Below, one piece after another: positions 20,684 to 28,468 of a stretch of DNA of 35,456 nt. The position numbers were made by a program, and so were the translations under genes. The DNA comes from Chara braunii (Eukaryota; Streptophyta; Charophyceae; Charales; Characeae): the NCBI GenBank assembly GCA_003427395.1, contig BFEA01000049.1:1141099-1176554 (forward strand), written 5' to 3'. Below the pieces are notes generated by a model. It was not told where the DNA came from. It made no database searches and saw only the letters and a program-made list of their open reading frames with translations. The first letter of the stretch is position 1. Each line of letters starts with the position of its first letter.

Positions 20684-20720
20684 CTGATGAGTCGGTGAAA
20701 CTCCGACGAAACAGTTTGTC
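20684..20720 (+). ncRNA. Candidate hammerhead ribozyme core
   Basis: CTGATGA (20684-20690) is followed by a perfect 5-bp stem II (GTCGG/CCGAC, 7-nt loop), then GAAA (20708-20711), then a 3-bp stem III (ACA/TGT, loop GTT) that ends in the preferred cleavage triplet GTC (20718-20720). All catalytic-core bases of a hammerhead are in the required places. The short stem III resembles hammerheads reported in Penelope-like elements. Stem I is weak: AGGG (20671-20674) can pair with CCCT (20726-20729), but the inner base pairs next to the core fail. The mate-pair junction lies only 17 nt upstream, so the native 5' strand may be missing. Confidence 0.6.
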
Positions 20721-20734
20721 ACAGCCCCTCGTTT

Positions 20735-20885
20735 GTTGTCCTCTTCTCTCTCTCTGCCTACGGTTTACCGGGCAGTTCTGTTTGTGATGATATATATATA
20801 TATATATTTTGTTGTCCTCTTCTCTCTCTCTGCCTACGGTTTACCGGGCAGTTCTGTTTGTGATGATATATATATATATATATTT
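20735..20885. repeat. 76-bp tandem duplication ending in (TA)n
   Basis: The unit GTTGTCCTCTTCTCTCTCTC...TTTGTGATGA followed by TATATATA occurs at 20735-20810 and 20811-20885, almost identical. It starts 14 nt after the hammerhead core. Confidence 0.93.
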
Positions 20886-21117
20886 TTTTTTTTTTCAGTT
20901 TTTTAATTTTTTTCGCGGGGTGCTGACAACCCCCGACCAGTAGGTGCTGACCAGTCAAGCGCCGCTGACCATCGAGGGGTGCAACCTTGTGGGACAATGT
21001 ATAGAAAAGCAAAAGCTTGCCGGTGATAAGCAGCCGGACTGAGGGCCCCCAGAATAGAAGGGGCGTATGTTTGCTGAAAAAAAAAAAGGAGCCTGAGATA
21101 GGCTGAGAAGCCACTAG
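20886..21117. other. Unassigned sequence with GACCGG/GACCAG words
   Basis: After a T run (20884-20896) comes sequence with CCCCGACCAGTAGGTGCTGACCAGTC-like words, related in style to 20372-20450 on the other side of the adapter (GCCGACCGG repeated). No coding evidence. Confidence 0.4.
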
Positions 21118-21142
21118 TGCTGGAAACCGGGTCCTGCGTCCC
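21118..21142 (-). repeat. 25-nt hairpin motif with one stem mismatch
   Basis: On the minus strand: GGGAC, GCAGGA, loop CCCGGTT, TCCAGC, A. The third stem pair is lost (A opposite A). Confidence 0.7.
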
Positions 21143-21251
21143 TTGCCTTGGTCTGACGGATTCAGACCCGGAGACTAGGTGGAGCCACTGGGGCCCACCA
21201 GTTAGACCTTCCACCTACCATTTTTCAAACACGAGTTCCGGTCTATTCTCA

Positions 21252-21276
21252 TGCTGGGAGCGAGGCCCAGCGTCCC
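21252..21276 (-). repeat. 25-nt hairpin motif, stem variant GCTGGG/CCCAGC with new loop
   Basis: On the minus strand: GGGAC, stem GCTGGG, loop CCTCGCT, stem CCCAGC, A. The stem is kept though the loop differs. Confidence 0.75.
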
Positions 21277-21282
21277 TTTTGG

Positions 21283-21466
21283 AGCTTTATTATTATTATT
21301 ATTATTATTTTCTGAACACAGCCCCGTTGCCAAGAGTTTGGTTTGGTTATATGAATCCGTACTTCCACGGGCCTAAAACCTCCTCCGTGCTCCTGCACGG
21401 TTTCAAACCGACGACCTCGGCCCCAAGAGCCTAGTAGCTTGACCACTACAGCCAGGACACGGTGTT
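21283..21466 (-). mobile_element. tRNA-derived SINE with (AAT)n tail
   Basis: On the minus strand the element starts near 21466 with an A-box-like TGGCTGTAGTGG and, about 35 nt on, a B-box-like GGTTTGAAACC, the two internal RNA polymerase III promoter elements of tRNAs. A unique body follows, and it ends in repeated AAT at about 21309-21283, a common SINE tail. A degenerate 25-nt hairpin copy (21510-21536) and an intact one (21252-21276) lie on either side but outside it. I could not define a target-site duplication. Confidence 0.6.
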
Positions 21467-21476
21467 AGAAGTGGAA

Positions 21477-21847
21477 CCATGCCAGTCGGCATATCCACCT
21501 CACCCCTCGTGCTCGAAAACGGGTCCAGGTGTGATCCAAATCTATAGCATGCTCAATATGAATCACAATATAATAATGTACAATAAATCAAATATCCATA
21601 TTGATAATTATAATAATCTAGCCCTGGGAATTACCGGAAATCATATCAGGGCGAAGACATATATAAGGATTTAGATTTAGATTATCCCTCCATCCTAGCT
21701 GGTGCCACCAGACCTTGGGGATGGAACTGAGAATAGATTTTGTTCAACTCTGTTTTGCCCATTTCCTTCTATTTGTTCATGTTCCCCACGGGATGAGATG
21801 TTTCTGCCACATCCAGCAATATGAGCAGGCCCTTAGTTTTTGGCAAA
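21477..21847. other. Intergenic, A/T-rich, no gene seen
   Basis: This contains AT-rich DNA (21560-21680) and no frame with a recognisable domain. Confidence 0.45.
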
Positions 21848-22078
21848 GGGCCGTCAGACCATGATGAAGGGGAAGGTGGTTCTCTCGATTCGTAAGTTGG
21901 CCATCTCTCCATTGTTTGCACTACCACCATATTTTCTGTGGGAGATACTTTGGAAATGCTACTCTCTCTCTCTAGGGCCATCAGACCATGATGAAGGGGA
22001 AGGTGGTTCTCTCGATTCGTAGATTGGCCATTGTTTGCACTACCACCATACTTTCTGGGGGAGATACTTTGGAAATGT

Positions 22079-22137
<59 letters not shown>
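21848..22137. repeat. 127-bp tandem duplication running into (CT)n
   Basis: GGGCC(G/A)TCAGACCATGATG starts copies at 21848 and 21975. Copy 1 ends in five CT units; copy 2 ends in an expanded (CT)n (22081-22137) that runs to the gap. Confidence 0.92.
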
Positions 22138-22437
22138 NNNNNNNNNNNNNNNNNNNNNNNNNNNNNNNNNNNNNNNNNNNNNNNNNNNNNNNNNNNNNNN
22201 NNNNNNNNNNNNNNNNNNNNNNNNNNNNNNNNNNNNNNNNNNNNNNNNNNNNNNNNNNNNNNNNNNNNNNNNNNNNNNNNNNNNNNNNNNNNNNNNNNNN
22301 NNNNNNNNNNNNNNNNNNNNNNNNNNNNNNNNNNNNNNNNNNNNNNNNNNNNNNNNNNNNNNNNNNNNNNNNNNNNNNNNNNNNNNNNNNNNNNNNNNNN
22401 NNNNNNNNNNNNNNNNNNNNNNNNNNNNNNNNNNNNN
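22138..22437. other. Assembly gap, 300 N
   Basis: Exactly 300 unknown bases follow a (CT)n microsatellite. A round number suggests an estimated or fixed-size scaffold gap. Confidence 0.99.
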
Positions 22438-23119
22438 ATGTGTAATCACCGTCTCCCTTTGTCCTAGGAAGGGTTTCTTAAACTGCAGGGGTCTGGAGGA
22501 TTGTATTTGGGGGGGTGTGGGCCTCAGCGGGTAGGGGGGTATGGGTTGAGGGAGGGTTTGTATTCCTTTGGCAGGGTCGGGGGGATGGGGAAGGGGAGAA
22601 AGTGGCAGTCAGTCGAGGGAGTTATGAAGGAATGTTCTGGTCCCATGGCCCCCTTCTGAAGTTCTCCAAGTTGGTGTAGAGGTCCCTTGCGATGATTCAG
22701 AGGTCTGGGTGTGGGGTTACATGAGCGATGCCAGGGGATAATGTACCCCCATGCTTGCAGAGTACCATGTGGCCCCCTAGGGGAATGGTCCTCCAATCTC
22801 ATCTTCACTCACCCTTGATTGAGTCTTCCTCCACACTGCATACTGCCACCTCCACGACATAACTGCCCTAGGGCAGGACAGGAAAATGTGTTATATACTT
22901 TCTGCCCCCCTCTCTTTCATTAAGGCACATGGGGTTGTGCGCAGTTGGCGCTCAACCACAATCAACGTGACCAGCCTTGTACATGAGAGTTGTAGTAAGA
23001 GGGGATCTGTGAGAACAAATGAAAGGGGTACCCCAAAGAAAGCCAAAGTCAACATGATTGACAAACGGATATCAACGGATCTACTGCGGCCCATGTTACT
23101 TGCTATAAATGTTGAACTG
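22438..23119. other. Intergenic, no gene seen
   Basis: Open frames here are short and have no domain. The interval ends at a T run that belongs to a LINE end. Confidence 0.45.
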
Positions 23120-23304
23120 TTTTTTTTTTTTTTAATGCAAACATCTGTGGCTTTTTAATGCAAACATCTGTGGCAACCTGCTATCGGAGGTGATACGAGC
23201 ATCCTCCAATAGCAAGCGCCAGTTTATAGATGGCTCCAATCTATTGGTGGGGAGCATCACCTGCTGTTGGAATGTCTGAACACAACTTTCACTCAAGTGT
23301 GCTT
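23120..23304 (-). mobile_element. Short minus-strand LINE 3' end
   Basis: A T run (23120-23133) is followed on the plus strand by sequence that aligns with the LINE-B 3' end in the same orientation: GTGATACGAGCATC...GGCTCCAATCTATTGGTGGGGAGCATCACCTGCTG against GATGCTGGTACGAGCAG...GGCTCCATCTATTAGTGGGGAGCATCATCTGCTG. A 21-bp piece next to the tail is duplicated (TTTTTAATGCAAACATCTGT twice). Coding sequence is absent. Confidence 0.65.
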
Positions 23305-23805
23305 TGTTGTCTCCCCAAACAGTTCCAGCTCTGCTTCCATGAATGGACAACAGTCGACCCAGCAATTCCGCTCCGGCCACTCTCAGACTTTCCAGATCTG
23401 TTCCCGCCTTCTTCGTTGAGCCTAGTAGAACAGATCTATCATATGTAAATGCTGTCTTGGACCAGAAGAGAGGGGGTAGAATTAGCAATCCACAGCTGGC
23501 ATCTGGCGCCAGACCCTGGGTGAAGAGATTCTGTCCCTCCCTCCCGATCCACAGTAACCCGCACAGTCAATCCCCTGGTTTCCGGGGCAATCAATGCTGG
23601 CGGGCTCCTGGTAATCTCATATTTCAGGTTCTGTTTCTTGAGCAATCTGTAAATGGGATGCTGGACCTGCTTTCCAGCAGGTGATGCTCCCCACTAATAG
23701 ATGGAGCCTGTCCCCAGGTGCTAGCGGTGTCTGCTCTTATCAGCATCGCTAGCACTGGAGGGATCTGTGTTTTTCAAAAAAAAAAAAAAAAAAAAAATGT
23801 TGTCT
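23305..23805 (+). mobile_element. LINE-E, 5'-truncated plus-strand LINE with target duplication
   Basis: The element is 23313-23797, flanked by TGTTGTCT at 23305-23312 and 23798-23805. It begins inside the last codons of ORF2 (FHEWTTVDPAIPL, matching LINE-B LHDWTKLDSSIPM), contains both 3' motifs (23574-23596 and 23655-23679), the TCCCCACTAATAGATGGAGCC block shared with LINE-B, and ends in 22 A (23776-23797). It is a dead insertion of the LINE-B subfamily, in the opposite orientation. Confidence 0.88.
23655..23679 (+). repeat. 25-nt hairpin motif, copy in LINE-E 3' end
   Basis: GGGAT, stem GCTGGA, loop CCTGCTT, stem TCCAGC, A; 96 nt before the A-tail. Confidence 0.8.
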
Positions 23806-23973
23806 GCAAAAAATAGGACTAACACTGCATTTGATTTTGGTTCTACCCATCTGGGTCAATTAGAGGCTGTTGTTGTGTGGAAATCCAAAACCCACTCACC
23901 CACCCACACACACACAGACATACAGCAACCGATAAAAGAAAACACACCCTTGGGCACAACTCCACCCTTGGTT

Positions 23974-24050
23974 TGGCGATGGCACTATCTGGCTGAATGG
24001 TACACCCATCAACTGCTGTTAGTCCTGAGCTCAAATCCTAGGAAGAACTC
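23974..24050 (+). mobile_element. tRNA-like SINE head
   Basis: TGGCTGAATGG fits the tRNA A box and AGCTCAAATCC fits a B box, about 38 nt apart. The B-box region can fold into a T-arm (CTGAG/CCTAG with one mismatch, 7-nt loop). No clear body or tail follows, so it could be a SINE fragment or chance. Confidence 0.35.
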
Positions 24051-24219
24051 CAAGGTCCTGTTTTCCCTTTTGGGGTGAGCTCGTTTGGATTCGAGCTTGT
24101 GACCTGGTTGCTAACGGTCACGTGGCTTCTTTCCATCCGAATGGCCCTGCGGTGTACTTGGATTTGAACATACATCCGCCAACGAGAACGAACAGAAACA
24201 AAACCGGCCCGAGGCACCC

Positions 24220-24500
24220 ACAAGCACCAAAAGAGCAAAAGTGAGGCTCCGGAGAACGACCAAGAAAACCAAAATAAAACGTGGGAACCACTCCAGATCA
24301 GGACAAAGCAAATGCGGGACTCCGGAGAACAACCCCCAAAAAAAAACATGGAATCGACCGACTCCAGATCAGGACAAAGCAAAAGCGAGACTCCTAACTA
24401 TACGAAGTGTGACGTGAAATTGAGAGAATAACGTAGCTAGCTTAAAAAAAAAAAGGAAGCGAGACTCCTGAAAACGACAAAAAAGCACGGCATCGACCAA
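24220..24500. repeat. Degenerate tandem array (units about 70-80 bp)
   Basis: Words ACTCCAGATCAGGACAAAGC and GACTCCGGAGAAC recur at about 24290 and 24360 in decaying units, with a further degenerate unit near 24455-24500 (GCGAGACTCCTGAAAACGAC). Confidence 0.7.
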
Positions 24501-24506
24501 CTCCAA

Positions 24507-24922
24507 GGCAGGAATCTTATCAGCTGAGGGACTAAACAGAAGCAGAAGCAGAACAGCCAGGACACAGAGCAAAAAACAAATCAGCCCCAGCCCCAGTTGA
24601 AGCACCAGCGGACATGGTGCCTGCAACCACTGTCCGGGTATATATCCGAGGTGGGCCGATAGTGCCCCCGTAGATGGAGAAGCAGGGGTTACGCTAAGGA
24701 AGAAAAAACGTTGAGGCAGGAATCTTATCAGCTAAGGAACTAAACAGAAGCAGAAGCAGAACAGCCAGGACGCAGAGCCAAAAAACAAATCAGCCCCAGC
24801 CCCAGTTGAAGCACCAGCAGACATGGGGCCTGCAACCACTGTCCGGGTATATATCCGAGGTGGGCCGATAGTGCCCCTGTAGATGGAGAAGCAGGGGTTG
24901 CGCTAAGGAAGAAAAAACGTTG
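24507..24922. repeat. 208-bp tandem duplication
   Basis: 24507-24714 and 24715-24922 are about 95% identical, from GGCAGGAATCTTATCAGCT to AAAAAACGTTGAG. There is no coding signal. Confidence 0.95.
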
Positions 24923-25791
24923 AGGTAGAATGGGGTGGGTCCTGTGAGCACCCCCAACCCAAAAAGGAAAAAAAAACGAAAAAAAAGGAGGGGAAAAAAA
25001 CTAGGAAGACTCTCACGCCCGGCCTGTCCTGCCCGGCTGGGCACCCATGCGTGACGCCCGGGGTACCCAGGTGTGCAAAAAAATAAAATAAAAAATTCTG
25101 CGCTCTCCCAGAGGACCCCAAATCCGCGCTCATTTCTTTTTTTGCGAGTTGGCTGTCAAGGGGGGGGGAGAGCGGGGTATAAATTGGTGTGAAAGGGGCT
25201 AAAGGGGTTTAAAGGGGGGTGCCTTAGTGTGACTCTGTTATTTTCTTTTTTGTCTCCGATTCTGTGAGGAATTTTAATGTGACCCTCAGGCAAAAGTCGT
25301 TTTTATTGCAATTCTACACAACATGATTTTTTTCCGTTTTTTTTTTTTTTTTTTTTTTTTTTGTGGGGGGGAGGGGGGTGCACTGAGGCTGCTCGGAACC
25401 CTGCCCGGGGGTCATGCCCGGCTGGGCACCCGGCTGTGTACCCGGGCATAGGTTGGGAGCCGGGCGCCCGGAAAAAACAGCCTAGGAAAAAAAAAAAAAT
25501 CAGCCAAAACGACCACCCAAAAAATGTCAGCAACGGCCCAACAGCAGGAAAAACAAATAAAAAAATTGCACTGAGCACGACTGGGAAACAGGTCTTGCAG
25601 GACAGCATCGTGCAAGAGCTGCTGTTTCTTTCAAGAGTACAGAGACAAGAAAAAGAAAAAGGAAAAAGGAGGAGAACCAGAAACGTTTTTCTTTTTCTGG
25701 CTTTGTCATCCCAGGATTTTTTACTTTTATTTTTTGGGGGGTGGGGCGCGGGGGGAGTTCTCGTTTCACCCTGTGTTGTCTCCCGCACGCG
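24923..25791. other. No gene; GCCCGG-rich islands and homopolymers
   Basis: Two islands (about 25016-25070 and 25400-25480) share CCCGGCTGGGCACCC in direct orientation and are each followed by A-rich DNA. Between them are T and G runs (25329-25378). Open frames follow the low complexity and have no domain. Confidence 0.5.
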
Positions 25792-25799
25792 GTCTGCCC

Positions 25800-25991
25800 C
25801 TACGTGGCATTTCCAAGGAACGTACGGATAGTATATATGCACCCAACCCCGTACGTGGTGATGTATGCAGGATACATGCAGCATACGGAAAAAAGAAAAA
25901 GAAAAATAGATAAATAAATCTGAGAAAACTATATCATACAATATACATATATGTAGATGTATCATTGCAATACAAGCAATATTTGGTTGAG
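25800..25991. mobile_element. MITE-3, left part (split by LINE-D)
   Basis: It starts CTACGTGGCATTT, like the MITE-2 end CTACGTAGCATTG. The subterminal zone has GTACG, GTACGTGG, ATACATG and CATACGG; the core has TCTGAGAAAACTATAT and CAATACAAGCAATATTTGG, which aligns with MITE-2 CAATACAAGCAACTTTTGC. It breaks off at TTGGTTGAG (25983-25991), where LINE-D entered. Confidence 0.75.
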
Positions 25992-26003
25992 TAACAGATT
26001 ATT

Positions 26004-26887
26004 TTGCAAAAAGGAGCAGAAAGGACCGTACCTTCACTTATAGGGCTAACAGAAGCCAGGGTGCTAATGGATAGAGAAGCCAAGCAGGCAAGGCTTTTAG
26101 GCCCAGCTGCACAATTTAGAGTAGAACCTGCGGCTAGGAGTTGGGTCCTCGCTAGGGGTCATGAGACAATTCCTCTAATGAACTACACCTCCAAAACAGG
26201 AACAAGCACACTGCGGTCCACAGTAAAACTTAAGCCAGCCTTGCGAGCGAATAAACGACTGGAGATGGCGACTAACGGGACAGTTGCAAGTTTGGATTGG
26301 GGAAAATTCTGGATAGCACTTAAGAGTCTGCCGTCCCAGAAAGATGCAAGCCTGTTATGGCTTCAGTCAATGCTGGTGGTGGCCTCTGCTCTTTGGCTTT
26401 CACTGAGGGGTATGGAGCTGTCAATCACCTGTCAGAGATGCCAGTGGGGATGGGAATCGAATGCCCACTTATGGCTATCCTGCCCTCTGGCGGATGAACT
26501 TTGGATGTGGTGGACTTCCCTTTGGCAACAATCCACAGGAGGAATGTGGCCTTGGTCGGACAATTGGATATTATACCAGCCGTTGACTCCACCCTCAGGG
26601 AGGGGTGGGGCTATGTGGCACTCGTGTGCAGGGGAGTTATCTTCCAGGAAATCTGGAGGGCGAGAAACTCGCTGGTATTCACGGGGAAAAAGATCTCATT
26701 ACAGGAACAAAAGAAACAGGTTTGCAGTGACATCAGGCAGATGGTCAGGGCAGATTGGCAACAGTCCTTCAGAAGTAAGAAGAAAGGGCCTTCTTGGTTC
26801 TTGAGGACATGGGCAAGAGATAACCGTTTGGCCACAGTGACACAGGAAAGGAAATTAGACCTTACAGGGTGGCTGAAACCACCCTGA
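26004..26887 (+). pseudogene. LINE-D ORF2 C-terminal fragment, zf-RVT-like
   Basis: Two frames together give the end of an ORF2. The first (26004-26804) has WGKFWIALKSLPSQKDASLLW, then C-x2-C (CQRC), H-x4-C (HLWLSC), ADELWMWWTSLW and MWPWSDNW. A frameshift near 26580 moves the reading to the second frame, with VALVCRGVIFQEIWRARNSL, a segment typical of the region after the Cys/His cluster, up to the stop at 26885-26887. The first part upstream of about 26220 need not be coding. The reverse transcriptase is absent because of 5' truncation. Confidence 0.85.
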
Positions 26888-27146
26888 GAGCCGCCGGTAG
26901 CAAGGTAAGCATTTTTTAGCAGACCAAGATAGGTTCTGCGCTGGTACACATGTTGGCTCTAGCGTCGTAGTAGGCGCAGGGTGGGTGTTTTAGAACTTTT
27001 CCTTTAAGGACAGCTGTGAGGAATTGGATTGAAGCAGGTTTGGTAATTTGGTATGGGTTATTCAAGTTGTAGAGACTCTGCTTCTTATTCGTTTTCACAA
27101 GCTGTTGGACTAGTCTTTGAAAGAACAGGTGATAAGGCTAGGACTT

Positions 27147-27171
27147 GGGACGCTGGACCTGGTTTCCAGCT
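27147..27171 (+). repeat. 25-nt hairpin motif, first copy in LINE-D 3' end
   Basis: GGGAC, stem GCTGGA, loop CCTGGTT, stem TCCAGC, T. With its downstream block GATTCCCGGCCTC (27199-27211) it looks like an older duplicate of the second copy 147 bp further on. Confidence 0.8.
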
Positions 27172-27293
27172 CTCAGTCATAACCGGGTTGTTGGTGAGGA
27201 TTCCCGGCCTCTGAATTTTGAGCTAGGATTTTCTGATAGCTCACCTTTTGCTATGTGCTTCAAAGTTTTAATTTTTTGGAAAGTTACTTGGAT

Positions 27294-27318
27294 GGGACGC
27301 TGGACCCGGTTTCCAGCA
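27294..27318 (+). repeat. 25-nt hairpin motif, second copy in LINE-D 3' end
   Basis: GGGAC, stem GCTGGA, loop CCCGGTT, stem TCCAGC, A; 109 nt before the A-tail. Confidence 0.85.
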
Positions 27319-27408
27319 GGTAGTAACATTGACATTTTACGCAGTTAAGTTTGGACTGTCGAGTAGAATTGTGAGGTCCCCGGCCTCGTCCCATTGAATT
27401 TTTTTGCA

Positions 27409-27414
27409 ATAAAT
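27409..27414 (+). terminator. Polyadenylation signal AATAAA of LINE-D
   Basis: AATAAA lies 13 nt before the A-tail that begins at 27428, the usual spacing for a eukaryotic cleavage and polyadenylation signal. Confidence 0.6.
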
Positions 27415-27459
27415 GTTTGAGCATTCCAAAAAAAAAAAATAAAAAAAAAATTGGTTGAG

Positions 27460-27600
27460 CGTCATCATGAAATTCGTATTCAAGTCCGAGGGAAAAAGTA
27501 AAACCCAAAAAGTTGAAAAAACAAATTACAGCGAAAATTGAGCAAACAAATAATTTTTAATTTTTTTTTGGCAAAAATGCTTATCCGAACCCTTTGCTGC
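27460..27600. mobile_element. MITE-3, right part (end not located)
   Basis: Directly after the LINE-D duplication, GTCATCATGAAATTCGTATTCAAGTCC-like sequence aligns with the MITE-2 core following the same point (GTCATGTTCAAATTCGTAGCC). The right inverted repeat was not recognised; GGCCACG near 27605 is the best but weak candidate, so the boundary is approximate. Confidence 0.55.
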
Positions 27601-27630
27601 ACAGGCCACGGGGGGGGTATGTACTATGTA

Positions 27631-28033
27631 CCAGTGTGTGCGCATGTGGTTTGAGTCCGTATGTCGCCGCAGCAGCAGTGCCTCTTTGTGTGTGTGATGC
27701 TGTGTTTGGAAACACATAATAGTAGCCGTGGTACAACACAGCTGCACTCTGATCGGCGCTCTCCCAGGAGATGCCCATGCACAAACGCTTGAAGACAGTT
27801 CTGGCATAGCTCTTGAGTGGACAGAAAAACAAAAGAAACACAACGGAAAAGAGAAGCAAACAGCAGACAAACAAGTGCACGAGGCAGGGGGAAGACAACA
27901 AAAAGAAGCCAACACACAGACACGGCAAAAAGCAGTAAGGCGAAAGCAGTAAGGAACAAATAGGCTGGAGGGCATGGGGTAGGTGGCAGGGCATACAACA
28001 CACATGCACAAGGCAGGGAAAGACAACTTTGGT
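27631..28033. repeat. ~370-bp dispersed repeat, copy 1
   Basis: It runs from GTGTGTGCGCATGTGGTTTG to GGCAGGGAAAGACAACTTTGG. Common blocks with the other copies: AATAGTAGCCG, GAGATGC..GTGCACAAA, CTTGAAGACAGTTCT, GCAGACAAACAAGTGCAC, AAAGCAGTAAGGC. The long minus-strand frames in all three copies differ by shifts, so coding is not supported. Confidence 0.85.
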
Positions 28034-28076
28034 CCGTGTGGGATGTTTGGGCCGCGTGTGAGGGGGGGTCCGTGTG

Positions 28077-28455
28077 GTGTGTGTGCAAGTGGTTTGAGTC
28101 CAGCAGTGCCTCTGTGTGCGGATGATGATGACTGAAAACATCTGTAGTAGTAGCTGCAGTACAGCACAGGTGCACTCCTAGAAGTGCTGAGTGCCCTTCA
28201 GGAGGCGCCCGTGCACAGAGACTTGAACACAGTTCTCACATAGCTCATGAGCGGACAAAACAGAGAACAAAAGAAACACAAGTCTGAAAAAAGCAGACAA
28301 ACAAGCACACAGCGCAGGGAGAAGACAACAAAGTTGAACAAACAGTAGACATGGCAGGCAAAAGCAGTAAGGCGACACACAGACTGGAGGGCACAGGGGA
28401 GGCGGGCGGGGGCAGACAAGACACAAGCGCACAAGGCAGGGAAAGACAACTTTGG
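28077..28455. repeat. ~370-bp dispersed repeat, copy 2
   Basis: Directly repeated about 45 bp after copy 1 with the same block order, and ending in the same GGCAGGGAAAGACAACTTTGG. Confidence 0.85.
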
Positions 28456-28468
28456 ACTGCATTGCATG

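Larger units (their letters stand above)
25983..27459 (+). mobile_element. LINE-D, 5'-truncated LINE with 9-bp target duplication
   Basis: TTGGTTGAG at 25983-25991 and 27451-27459 flanks a 1459-bp element (25992-27450). It holds a decayed ORF2 C-terminus (26004-26887), a long 3' region with two hairpin motifs (27147-27171, 27294-27318), AATAAA at 27409-27414 and an A-rich tail at 27428-27450. Its zf-RVT region differs clearly from LINE-A/B, so it is likely another LINE family. Confidence 0.9.

Noticed and set aside
22078-22449. Long frames of Ser-Leu or Glu-Arg repeats with unknown residues
   Set aside because: They are translations of (CT)n and the N gap.
25303-25965. 220-residue minus-strand frame
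   Set aside because: Lys- and Phe-runs come from homopolymers, and it overlaps the start of MITE-3.
27526-28175. Cys/Leu/Phe-rich minus-strand proteins as membrane proteins
   Set aside because: The frames fall in the 370-bp repeat, and its three copies do not keep the frame; hydrophobicity follows from base composition.
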